Under the pieces are notes generated by a model, which was not told the origin of the DNA, ran no database searches, and saw nothing but the letters and a program-made list of their open reading frames with translations. A program made the translations under genes and the position numbers. Below are positions 43,851 to 52,206 of a stretch of 53,803 nucleotides of DNA, piece after piece. Numbering within the stretch: the stretch's first letter is position 1; the number at the start of each line of letters is the position of its first letter. The stretch is from an uncultured Saprospiraceae bacterium (GTDB lineage: Bacteria > Bacteroidota > Bacteroidia > Chitinophagales > Saprospiraceae), in NCBI GenBank assembly GCA_937951685.1, contig CALFBG010000281.1, positions 1-53,803 of the forward strand, written 5' to 3'.

Positions 43851-44552
43851 ATGGCTGAATTTGAAGTATGCATTGATTCTTTAGAAGGCGCACTCGCTGC
43901 AGATAAATTTGGAGCAGACCGTGTTGAACTTTGTTCCGCTTTATACGAAGGTGGTCTCACGCCTAGTCATGGCTTAATCAAGGCCTGCGTCGAGCAATCC
44001 CAGCAAGCGATCTTCGTGATGATCCGACCAGAAGCAGGTGGTTTTTGTTATTCCCCGAACATGGTTGAAATTATGAAAAGCGATATCATTGCTGCGGCAA
44101 AACTGGGTGCTAAAGGTGTTGTCTTCGGTATTTTACACGCTGATCATCAGATAGATTTTTCGGTAACTAAAATACTCGTGGAGCTAGCGCATCAGCACCA
44201 ACTCCAAGCTGTCTTTCACCGTGCTTTTGATTTCTGTCCTGATCCCGTAGCGGCGCTTTCGCGTTTGATAGAACTGCGAGTAGATCGGCTGCTGACTTCT
44301 GGGCAAGCTCCCAAAGCCATTCAAGGCTGCGAGATGATTCGACAACTTGTAGTACAAAGCCAAGGTCGCATCGAAATCATGGCGGGTAGCGGCGTAATGC
44401 CAGAGAATGCTAAGACCTTACTTGACACTGGCGTCGCCGCGATTCATTTTACCGCTGGCAAAATTGAAGAAGAAGTACAACTCGGAATGGGCGTCAAATA
44501 CGTAGTGGATGAGCAGAAAATTGCTAGTATCATGCAACACAAACGTCATTAA
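43851..44552 (+). CDS. cutC: CutC family protein
   Basis: A 233-residue TIM-barrel protein of the CutC family. It opens with FEVCIDSLEGALAADKFGAD, RVELCSALYEGGLTPSHGL, and continues with VMIRPEAGGFCYS, GAKGVVFGILHADHQID, VFHRAFDFCPDP and LLTSGQAPKA. CutC was described as a copper homeostasis protein, but in Bacteroidota its genes often accompany glycoside hydrolases and the true role is debated. Here it lies between a GH20 and a GH2 gene, which supports a link with glycan use. It has no signal peptide and should be cytosolic. Confidence 0.92.
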   Translation: MAEFEVCIDSLEGALAADKFGADRVELCSALYEGGLTPSHGLIKACVEQSQQAIFVMIRPEAGGFCYSPNMVEIMKSDIIAAAKLGAKGVVFGILHADHQIDFSVTKILVELAHQHQLQAVFHRAFDFCPDPVAALSRLIELRVDRLLTSGQAPKAIQGCEMIRQLVVQSQGRIEIMAGSGVMPENAKTLLDTGVAAIHFTAGKIEEEVQLGMGVKYVVDEQKIASIMQHKRH

Positions 44553-44606
44553 ACGAAGGCTAATTTACCCTAACCAATTTATCATTATTTAAACTTACTC
44601 GTCCTT

Positions 44607-46877
44607 ATGAAATGCACTCAATATCTCAGTGTGTTGCTCTTATTGCTCCTTTTACCTGTACTAACTTGGAGCCAGCAAAAAATCATGCTACACCAAAATT
44701 GGGAGTTTCAACAAAAAGGAGCATCCCTGTTTTATCCCGCTACGGTGCCGGGTACCGTTCACCAAGACTTGAAGCATGCGGGGGTGATTGAAGAACTCTA
44801 CTTTGAGAACAATGAAAAGCAATATCAGTGGATTGAAGAAAAAGATTGGATTTATCAGACGAACTTCGAACTCGACGCAGCCAGTCTAGCAAAAGATCAA
44901 CAAGATTTAGTGTTTGAAGGCTTGGATACATATGCTAATATCTACCTCAATGATCAACTAATTGGCGAAGCCAATAATATGTTTCGGACTTGGCGGATTC
45001 CCGTTAAGCAACATTTGAAATTAGGTGAAAACAACTTGCGGATTGTCTTTCGTTCTCCCCTTACGGAAAATAAAGCTCGGGTAGAAAATGCGCCATACAC
45101 TTTACCCGCTGGTTGTGAAACGGTTCCTTTAAAAGTAAGTCCTTACACTCGAAAAGCGGCTTACCATTTTGGCTGGGATTGGGGACCAAGAGTTGTTAGT
45201 TGTGGCATTTGGAAAGCGGTGTATTTGGAAACTTGGGACAAAGCTCGAATCAAACACTTTTGGGGAAATACCGTAGCTCTTGACCAAGCAAAAGCAAGCA
45301 TCAACTTATCGCTTGAGTTAGAAAAAAGTCCTAATTACCAAGGAAAATTAAGTATTCGCATCGACGATAAAAAGTACGAATTGACTACCCTCCAAAATGA
45401 AAAACCGCAAAGCTTCTTGGTAGAAGTCCTCCAACCGAAACTTTGGTGGCCACATACGCACGGCGAGCCGAATTTACAAGCATTCAAACTCCAATTATTT
45501 GCGGAAAATCAACTCCTCGACGAGCAAACTTTGCGCATGGGAATTCGACAGATCGAACTCATCCACGAAAAAGATAGCGTGGGTACCGCTTTTTATTTTA
45601 AAGTGAATGGTCAGGCCATTTTTATGAAAGGAGCCAATTACATTCCTCAAGACTTATTGATTCCAAACGTAAAACCAGCACAATACAAACGACTCATCGA
45701 GCAAAGTGTAGCAGCGAATATGAATATGCTGCGCGTTTGGGGCGGAGGCATTTATGAACAAGATTTGTTCTACGAACTTTGTGATGAAAAGGGAATTTTA
45801 GTTTGGCAAGATTTCATGTTTGCCGGTAGTATGTATCCTAACGACACTAGTTTTCTAGCCAACGTAAAAGCAGAAATTGCCGATAATATTAAGCGGCTCC
45901 GTCATCATCCTTGCATTGCCGTTTGGTGTGGAAATAATGAAATGGACGTAGCTTGGCACAATTGGGGATGGCAAAAGCAATACCAATACTCGCCGAGTGA
46001 TTCCAGCGAAATTTGGCAGAATTATTTACAACTTTTTCATACCATCATCCCCGAGGCAATAAAAACATTGGATCCAATGCGCGCGTATACTAGTACCTCT
46101 CCGCTTAGTAATTGGGGAACCGCCGAGAACTTTAATCATGCCTCGATGCACTATTGGGGCGTGTGGCACGGACGAGAACCGTTTAAAAACTTCAATACCA
46201 ACGTTGGCCGATTCATGGTTGAATACGGCTTTCAATCTTTTCCCGCAATGGCGAGCTTAAAAAAAGTAATGCACGATTCTAGTTTACATCTTAACTCAAT
46301 TGCAATGAAAAATCGGCAAAAAAGCTACATCGGCAATGGTTTGATCACCAAACATATAGAACGAAATTTTAGGCCCGCAAACTCCTTCGCAGACTTCGTA
46401 GAACTCAGTCAAAAGACCCAAGCCTTAGGCATGAAAATAGCCATTCAAGCCCATCGTAAAACTCGTCCACATTGCATGGGAACCTTGTTCTGGCAACTCA
46501 ATGATTGTTGGCCCGGACCTTCTTGGAGTGTAATTGATTACGAGGGAAATCCTAAACTAGCTTACCAGACTGTCAAAGAGAATTTCCAACCCGTCATTGC
46601 GGTGATGGATACGAGTCAACAAAGTTTTAAGATTCATTTAATTTCTGACGCAATCGTTTCCTTCCAAGGGAAGTTGGTACTCAAGGTTAAAAGCAGTGAT
46701 AAAACGGTAATAGAAAAATCTTATCCTATTTACCTTCCCCAACACGGACAAAAAGTTTTTAGTTTAAAAAGATTAAACAAAAAATTAGCTACTTTGTCCC
46801 GTGACAACCTTGAGTACCAAATTCAAGTTTTCAACCAGAAAAAGGAATTGATTTTTAAAGATCAAATGCAATATTAG
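44607..46877 (+). CDS. Beta-mannosidase-like glycoside hydrolase (GH2)
   Basis: A 756-residue exported GH2 enzyme with a signal peptide ending near LTWSQ. The N-terminal sugar-binding domain has VPGTVHQDLKHAGVIEE and YHFGWDWGPRVVSCGIWKAV, typical of beta-mannosidases. The immunoglobulin-like domain and TIM barrel follow, with FMKGANYIPQDLLIP, MLRVWGGGIYEQDLFYELCD and the acid/base in WCGNNEMDVAW (E445). The nucleophile is in MVEYGFQSFP (E539). It would release beta-linked mannose, such as the core mannose of N-glycans, after the upstream GH20 has cut GlcNAc. The stop overlaps the stop of the converging gene by three bases. Confidence 0.9.
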   Translation: MKCTQYLSVLLLLLLLPVLTWSQQKIMLHQNWEFQQKGASLFYPATVPGTVHQDLKHAGVIEELYFENNEKQYQWIEEKDWIYQTNFELDAASLAKDQQDLVFEGLDTYANIYLNDQLIGEANNMFRTWRIPVKQHLKLGENNLRIVFRSPLTENKARVENAPYTLPAGCETVPLKVSPYTRKAAYHFGWDWGPRVVSCGIWKAVYLETWDKARIKHFWGNTVALDQAKASINLSLELEKSPNYQGKLSIRIDDKKYELTTLQNEKPQSFLVEVLQPKLWWPHTHGEPNLQAFKLQLFAENQLLDEQTLRMGIRQIELIHEKDSVGTAFYFKVNGQAIFMKGANYIPQDLLIPNVKPAQYKRLIEQSVAANMNMLRVWGGGIYEQDLFYELCDEKGILVWQDFMFAGSMYPNDTSFLANVKAEIADNIKRLRHHPCIAVWCGNNEMDVAWHNWGWQKQYQYSPSDSSEIWQNYLQLFHTIIPEAIKTLDPMRAYTSTSPLSNWGTAENFNHASMHYWGVWHGREPFKNFNTNVGRFMVEYGFQSFPAMASLKKVMHDSSLHLNSIAMKNRQKSYIGNGLITKHIERNFRPANSFADFVELSQKTQALGMKIAIQAHRKTRPHCMGTLFWQLNDCWPGPSWSVIDYEGNPKLAYQTVKENFQPVIAVMDTSQQSFKIHLISDAIVSFQGKLVLKVKSSDKTVIEKSYPIYLPQHGQKVFSLKRLNKKLATLSRDNLEYQIQVFNQKKELIFKDQMQY

Positions 46878-48850
46878 CGCTGCTTCACGAAGTAGTGATT
46901 TGCGCTTTTCGTTCCTTGTTGTAAACTAATTAAATATAAGCCATCGGCTAAATCAGCAAGTGGCAAAGTAGTTGTTTTTGCATTCAGCCAAGCAGTACGA
47001 ATTAACTGTCCTTGCAAACTAAAAATCCGATACAAACAAGGACTATCTGCTACCAACTCGATGGACAATTGATCCATTACTGGATTTGGAAAAATGCGAG
47101 CGTCAACCCATTCGAGCGAACTCGTAGCTACAATTAAGTCCATTCCATCACAATCCTCGTCAATACCATTATTAAAAATCTCTGTTGCATCGGGATTGAT
47201 ATCAGGATTATTATCATCGCAATCTACATCGGAGAAAAACCCATCATTGTCTGCGTCTACGATTAGCGTTAGTTTCCGAAGGACAACGTTATTTTCTCCA
47301 TAAATGATCGTATAATCATTGGGTAAGTCTAGGCTAATAAAAGTATCTTGAACCATTCCTTGTGCCGTAATGATTTCATAATCCCCATTCGGTATCGTTC
47401 CCATTTCGTTTACCTTCAGGCTTCCGTCTAAAGTAATTTTCCCAGTAGGAATTGACAATAAATCTGTCGTGACTACTCCATTCTCTTCTTGTAAATCAAT
47501 AGTTAAATTCGCCTCAGATTCGATGATCAGTTCTGAGGTTTCTAAAGACATTGTTCCAATTGGAAACCCCGGCGCAAAGCCACCTCTATTGACCATAAAA
47601 CTACTTTCCAGTACCCCTTCCGCTTGGATTGTTCCCGTTGGATTAAACTGAAAAAAAGAATTGATCGAAAGCCTACCACTTCCCATTTTCTTCAAAGTCC
47701 CAAAAAGTTCAAATTCTTTAAACGCACAATTTTCTGTAGCATCAATGGTAAAATTCACTCCTTCTGGAATTCGAATATCACAAAATATTTCATCATTGAC
47801 TTGGCTCATTCCACCACCTTGAACAACAAGTAATGCACCTCCTGAAAAGCGAGTGACCGCTGCTGCGGTAACATCGGTAATGAGGGTTTCCCCTAGCACC
47901 GTTTTGGTTTCATTGATTGTACCTGCTTCCCAATTATAATCTCCTGAAATGGTAATATCTTTTCCTTGAAATTGTCCGCCAGTTTGGTATACCGAAGGTA
48001 CCGTCATTCCTTCTTCTAGGATTAAAACACCACCAGCAATTTCAATTTCAGTTTCCGAAAAGCTTGTTCCCAATTTAAAACTTGGTGTTCCAGGATTAAC
48101 GACAACAATTTTGCCACCCGCAATGACACAGTTCTCAATCGAAGTAGCCCGAGCAAATTCCAAACTTGCCCCCGTAGAAATATTTACGGTAGTATTGATC
48201 ATTTTAGCAATCATTCCGTTGGCGAGATAATTGATCATTCTTCCACCTTGTACATTGAGCGTTGCATTTTCAAAAAGATAATATGCTTCAAAATCTAACG
48301 TTCCACTCCCCACTTTATTTAGCGTACCTTCGACCACGAAAGTCGGAAGTTCTACTATCCCAAAAATATTCAATTTACCTTCCACGGTAAAGACTGCGTC
48401 CGTAGGTACCTTAAAGATACCCGCCGTATTCAAATCCAACTTTGCGTCATCCGCGATGGAGCCACCACCAAAAACTTGGAGCGTTGCGTTCCTAATGGTT
48501 AAATCGGTTTCCCCAATATCCGTAATCCCGAAACTATTAACCGGAATCTCTAAGGTACAATCGCCACCATCGCTAATCGTAAAGTTTCCACTAACGGTAA
48601 GTGTGCCCGTTCCACTTAAAGTGACGGTAGGCAACAAGTTCAAACTAGCGATCGTAGCAGTTTCGTTCAGAGTTACTTGTGCGGCAGCAATAATCACCTC
48701 ATCGGCTGCTCCCGGCACCGCATTACACGACCAATTTCCGGGCGTATTCCAGTTTTCATCGACGGCTCCGGTCCATTCACAAGTTTCGGCTAAGGCCGCA
48801 AAAGTGCATAGGCATACACATAAAAAACTAAGGTAGAATTTTAATTTCAT
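46874..48850 (-). CDS. Secreted beta-helix-like protein with MopE metal-binding motif and T9SS domain
   Basis: A 658-residue exported protein. After the signal peptide (to about 21) comes a short Trp/Cys block (CEWTGAVDENWNTPGNWSC), like the opening of many surface adhesin-type proteins. A long stretch of beta-strand repeats of the autotransporter/pectin-lyase type follows (GTLTVSGNFTISDGG, GTLNKVGSGTLDF, GTLKKMGSGRLSI). Around residue 560-595 is a MopE-type motif: DADNDGFFSDVDCDD and NNGIDEDCDGMD, which binds calcium or copper in other proteins. The end (IFPNPVMDQLSIEL... LADGLYLISLQQG) is a T9SS sorting domain. It is probably a surface or released structural or adhesive protein; no enzyme motif is seen. 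Confidence 0.82.
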   Translation of the reverse strand: MKLKFYLSFLCVCLCTFAALAETCEWTGAVDENWNTPGNWSCNAVPGAADEVIIAAAQVTLNETATIASLNLLPTVTLSGTGTLTVSGNFTISDGGDCTLEIPVNSFGITDIGETDLTIRNATLQVFGGGSIADDAKLDLNTAGIFKVPTDAVFTVEGKLNIFGIVELPTFVVEGTLNKVGSGTLDFEAYYLFENATLNVQGGRMINYLANGMIAKMINTTVNISTGASLEFARATSIENCVIAGGKIVVVNPGTPSFKLGTSFSETEIEIAGGVLILEEGMTVPSVYQTGGQFQGKDITISGDYNWEAGTINETKTVLGETLITDVTAAAVTRFSGGALLVVQGGGMSQVNDEIFCDIRIPEGVNFTIDATENCAFKEFELFGTLKKMGSGRLSINSFFQFNPTGTIQAEGVLESSFMVNRGGFAPGFPIGTMSLETSELIIESEANLTIDLQEENGVVTTDLLSIPTGKITLDGSLKVNEMGTIPNGDYEIITAQGMVQDTFISLDLPNDYTIIYGENNVVLRKLTLIVDADNDGFFSDVDCDDNNPDINPDATEIFNNGIDEDCDGMDLIVATSSLEWVDARIFPNPVMDQLSIELVADSPCLYRIFSLQGQLIRTAWLNAKTTTLPLADLADGLYLISLQQGTKSANHYFVKQR

Positions 48851-48971
48851 GATTTACATTTTAAAAATTTGGCAATACTGTAGTCGGCAGTGCTACAGTT
48901 TATCAGATATTAAGGTAAGGAATAATTTTAGGAAGTTATTCTCAGGGCAACTATTTTTAAATAAAACTTAT

Positions 48972-49625
48972 CTATCGTTGTAAAAAAGCCTGAAGGTTGA
49001 GGAAGCGTGCTTTTTGTTGACAGAGTTGTGCGCCGGTAGTGCGCGCCGTTTTAATATTGCTTAAATTGGGAAATGTAAGTTGACCTTTGGAAAGCGACAA
49101 CATCCATAACAAATCTAAATAATTAAAAAGGATATTTAATTTTTCAAAAGCACCTGTTGGTTCAATTTCGAATCCTAAGCGCTTCGTTGTACTTTCACTA
49201 AAGAAGTAAGAACTACCACGTACTTCAACGGTCTGGGGCAACTCCCCCGTTTCGATTCTTTCGATGATGACCAAAAAGCCTTCGATGTAATAAGCTAATA
49301 TTTTTTGTTGCCAAGCCATTCCCGGTTTGGTATTTCGCATCACGAATAAATAATCGAAAGCGGTTCCATTATGCAAATCGTAACGCTTTTCACTTGCCGA
49401 AAAAACGAGTAACATCGGAGATAGATATTGATAAGTTCCCAATAAGCGAAACATGGGTGTCCCCAAAAACTGCAACAGCGGTACCAGCAAAAAAATTAAG
49501 ACTAAAAACCATAGGCTTTTCCCAATCGCATCGGTCCATAGTCCCATCAATACAAATAATACAATTACCATTAAAATGGCAAAAAGCCATTGTAAAGTTT
49601 TAGAAAGTTGGTAGAATGAATTCAT
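48972..49625 (-). CDS. Hypothetical membrane protein
   Basis: A 217-residue protein I do not recognise. Two hydrophobic helices lie near the N-terminus (about 12-30, [17 protein letters not shown]; and 36-55, [18 protein letters not shown]), followed by a soluble domain of mixed composition ([22 protein letters not shown], then [21 protein letters not shown]). The frame extends upstream to 49679, but ATG 49625 gives the better membrane topology. CAAAGTTA at 49794-49801, a -7 box on this strand, could be its promoter with a leader near 170 nt. Function unknown. Confidence 0.65.
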   Translation of the reverse strand: MNSFYQLSKTLQWLFAILMVIVLFVLMGLWTDAIGKSLWFLVLIFLLVPLLQFLGTPMFRLLGTYQYLSPMLLVFSASEKRYDLHNGTAFDYLFVMRNTKPGMAWQQKILAYYIEGFLVIIERIETGELPQTVEVRGSSYFFSESTTKRLGFEIEPTGAFEKLNILFNYLDLLWMLSLSKGQLTFPNLSNIKTARTTGAQLCQQKARFLNLQAFLQR

Positions 49626-49872
49626 AATGATTTTTAGAAATGAAATTAAGACTAAGGAAACACACAATTTGCGCCGCAAGAATAATTTGAGCCGCAGACT
49701 TCCATCTTTATCTTAGGTAATTTTCTTTGTGCTGAGATTCAATTAAAAAGATGAAATTAATAATTATTTCACAATTGCGCTAACAAAGTTAAGCTTTCTC
49801 GGTTATAGCATAAACAGATGAGCTGATTGCCATCAGGTCATTAACAAAAAATATCATAAAACATAAAAGAAC

Positions 49873-50564
49873 ATGAAAGAGCATAAGAAAGTATTATTTG
49901 TATTGACCTCACACGATGAATTAGGCGATACGGGAGAGAAAACTGGATTTTGGGTAGAGGAATTTGCGGGCTCTTATTACACCTCTTGAAAGATAAAGGT
50001 GTAGACATCACCTTAGCAAGCCCAAAAGGCGGTAAAGCACCAATTGACCCGAAAAGTGACTCAGAGGATGCGGCTACCGAATCCACAAAACGGTTTGATC
50101 AAGATGAAGAAGCGCAGCAACGAATCAATACCACTCACAAACTAGCAACAATTGACCCAAAAGAATATGACGCCGTTTTCTATCCGGGTGGACATGGTCC
50201 TTTATGGGACTTAGCACAAGATGAAACTTCCATCCGATTAATCGAGACCTTTGATAGACAAGAAAAACCTATCGCTTTCGTTTGTCATGCACCCGCCGCC
50301 TTGAAAAAGGTAAGAGCTCAAGATGGGAAACCTTTAGTAAAAGGTAAAGAAGTTACTGGTTTTACCAATTCCGAAGAAGCAGCGGTAGGACTAAAAGGTG
50401 TTGTTCCATTTTTAGTAGAAGATATGCTCAAAGTGAATGGTGGAATCTATTCTAAAGGAGAGGATTGGTCAGCATACGTTTTGCAAGATGGTAGATTGAT
50501 CACTGGACAAAATCCTGCGTCTTCTAAATTGGTGGCGGAGAAGTTGTTTGAGGCGATTAAGTAA
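49873..50564 (+). pseudogene. Frameshifted DJ-1/PfpI (type 1 glutamine amidotransferase-like) gene
   Basis: Two reading frames together encode one DJ-1/PfpI (Hsp31-like) protein of about 230 residues. The first (from ATG 49873) gives KKVLFVLTSHDELGDTGEKT and FWVEEFAGSYYT, then TGA at 49987. The second, in the -1 frame, continues from about 49980 with LLKDKGVDITLASPKGGKAP and runs to 50564. It includes DAVFYPGGHGPLWDL and the nucleophile elbow AFVCHAPAAL. Inserting one base in the CC at 49982-49983 (ACCTC to ACCCTC) restores one frame, so a single base appears to be missing. Family members act as glyoxalase III-type or protein-repair enzymes. It may be a true mutation or a sequencing slip. Confidence 0.8.
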
Positions 50565-50585
50565 ATTTTGAATAGAATCTTAAGG

Positions 50586-50626
50586 AATAGGGCTTGTGCT
50601 TAGTGTAGCATAAGCTCTATTTTTTA
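50586..50626 (+). terminator. Intrinsic terminator after the DJ-1/PfpI gene
   Basis: A 15-bp stem with two wobble or mismatch positions (50586-50600 with 50607-50621), 6-nt loop, then TTTTT. Confidence 0.75.
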
Positions 50627-50800
50627 AACCTTATCAAATAGCGACAAACAGGTAACCTTGATTTGCAAGACACCTCTTTTTTTGAAATGAAGTTGTTGCA
50701 TTAATCTATTTTAAATTTTGATTCAAAGGAATATCCAAAACCTGATGCTTAACCAGTCCCGAAGAGAAGTACTCCATTCACTAAAATACCACCCAAACTA

Positions 50801-50845
50801 AATCCTGAAAGGATGAAATAAAATATTTGTAGCAGAGTTTATAAC
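50801..50845 (+). repeat. Possible REP-like short palindromic element
   Basis: ATCCTGAAAGGAT forms a 5-bp hairpin and is followed by an AT-rich arm containing ATATTTGTAGC. The arrangement (small CCTNNNAGG hairpin, then an AT-rich arm with TTTGTAG) resembles interspersed palindromes I have seen described in Bacteroidota genomes. Only one copy was noticed here. Confidence 0.3.
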
Positions 50846-50888
50846 TAGAAAGTTGGTATGAAAACCAAATCAAATACTTCTTCCTTAG

Positions 50889-50902
50889 GAAGTTGTTTTA
50901 AA
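50889..50902 (+). repeat. 14-nt intergenic word GAAGTTGTTTTAAA, copy 3
   Basis: Exact copy ending 11 nt before the ATG of the next gene, hence probably within its leader or promoter. Confidence 0.5.
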
Positions 50903-50913
50903 ATAAACCAACC

Positions 50914-51693
50914 ATGCTTTTCTCCTACCTATTCTCTTTACTCAGCTTTTTTCTAATAGAAAAAAATAAGAGCACAACCACCAAGGAGTACGATCCTATA
51001 TCAAAACTTGAAATTATCGACCTCAACCAAGATGGTTTTCTAGACACCATTACCATTTCCCTAGATATGGGAAGTGGCTTTGGAAGTAAATCTTGTACAA
51101 TTATTAATGGTAAAACCAAAGCAGTGCTAAGTTTAAGCCTCGTAGGAAGTTTTGCTGAAATTCGACAACGCCTCAACATTCCCGCATCTATGCTTCTTCC
51201 CGAAAATGAAGCGTTCAGAACAAAAATGGAAGCCGAAGTTTTACCGCCCTTGCAATCCGAAATGGATCCATCATTAGCTTGGCTTGAGCGTGCCGATAAC
51301 AGTAAATTAAGGTCTTCCCTGCAATGGCAACCGCTGCCCATCCAAATCCCTAAAACCTACACGCTGCGCCAAAAAAATCAATACCTTTGCTACTTCGGTC
51401 ATAATCATCAAAAGACAACCGAGCCTTTGAAAGCAATCCTTCGCCAAGGAGAAGATATTATTTTCAAAACAAAGCACGGCGTAATATTACAAAGAAATAA
51501 TCAATACGCTTGGCTATTCGTCAGCGATGCTAATCTGACTGGCGGTCCCGCGAAATTACGTTGGGCTTCCATTGGAAAAATGGAGATCAAAAATAATCAA
51601 CTTATTTTGGAACTTTTATGCGCACCAATGCCGTTTAAAAAATTATTCACCATTGATTTACAATCTGGTCAGGTAAAGCAAATCAAAGCATAA
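50914..51693 (+). CDS. Hypothetical protein with an EF-like DxNxDG loop
   Basis: A 259-residue protein of no family I know. A hydrophobic N-terminus (LFSYLFSLLSFFLI) could be a signal peptide or anchor. Just after it IIDLNQDGFLDTITISLD matches the D-x-N-x-D-G calcium-binding loop found in FG-GAP/VCBS-type repeats and dockerins. The C-terminal half is beta-rich (YAWLFVSDANLTGGPAKLRW and following). It is probably in the envelope. An OsmC gene follows after 39 bp on the same strand. Function unknown. Confidence 0.65.
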   Translation: MLFSYLFSLLSFFLIEKNKSTTTKEYDPISKLEIIDLNQDGFLDTITISLDMGSGFGSKSCTIINGKTKAVLSLSLVGSFAEIRQRLNIPASMLLPENEAFRTKMEAEVLPPLQSEMDPSLAWLERADNSKLRSSLQWQPLPIQIPKTYTLRQKNQYLCYFGHNHQKTTEPLKAILRQGEDIIFKTKHGVILQRNNQYAWLFVSDANLTGGPAKLRWASIGKMEIKNNQLILELLCAPMPFKKLFTIDLQSGQVKQIKA

Positions 51694-51732
51694 GTTTGAA
51701 AAAATTTTAAATAAAACCAACACACTCCTTCT

Positions 51733-52146
51733 ATGACAAAAATTAAACTCCAAAGCACCGATAATCTAGATCATTTCACCGCAACCAACGAACACGGACA
51801 CACCATTGCTTTAAGTGGTGACGGCAGTGCAACCGGCCCGATGCAAGCGGTACTCATGGCTGCTGCTGGTTGTAGTACAATTGATATTGTCATGATTCTT
51901 AAAAAGATGCGCGGCGACCTCGTACACATCGAAGTAGAAGTCGATGGTCAACGGCGAGAAGAAGTCCCCAAAACGTATACACACATTCATTTGCATTACA
52001 AACTCTACGGCGACTTGAAGACCAATAAAGTTCAACAAGCAGTCGATCTTTCGGTGGAAAAATATTGCTCCGTTGCCTTGATGCTAGAAAAATCAGCAAA
52101 AATTACAACCAGCTTTGAAATAAAACCAGCCTCAGATTTAGAATAA
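51733..52146 (+). CDS. OsmC family protein
   Basis: A 137-residue OsmC-like protein. OsmC/Ohr proteins are thiol peroxidases that reduce organic hydroperoxides with two cysteines. The first is in MAAAGCSTIDIVMILKKM (C47) and the second in LSVEKYCSVALMLEKSA, at the usual spacing. The Gly/Pro-rich SGDGSATGPMQAVLMA and the basic VEVDGQRREEVPKTYTHI are also typical. It belongs to the YhfA-type branch by its short length. In an organism with bacillithiol it would help oxidative defence. A methyltransferase gene follows after 60 bp. Confidence 0.9.
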   Translation: MTKIKLQSTDNLDHFTATNEHGHTIALSGDGSATGPMQAVLMAAAGCSTIDIVMILKKMRGDLVHIEVEVDGQRREEVPKTYTHIHLHYKLYGDLKTNKVQQAVDLSVEKYCSVALMLEKSAKITTSFEIKPASDLE

Positions 52147-52206
52147 AATTAGGAATACATTCAATAATCAATAATTGTTAAATCAAATCCCATTAAATTA
52201 ATCAAA

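Larger units (their letters stand above)
50627..50913. other. Gap holding a REP-like palindrome and a 14-nt word
   Basis: No gene. It contains a small palindromic element (50801-50845) and GAAGTTGTTTTAAA just before the next gene. A minus-strand frame over the palindrome (ILSGFSLGGILVNGVLLFG) has no start and looks like a reading of the repeat. Confidence 0.4.
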
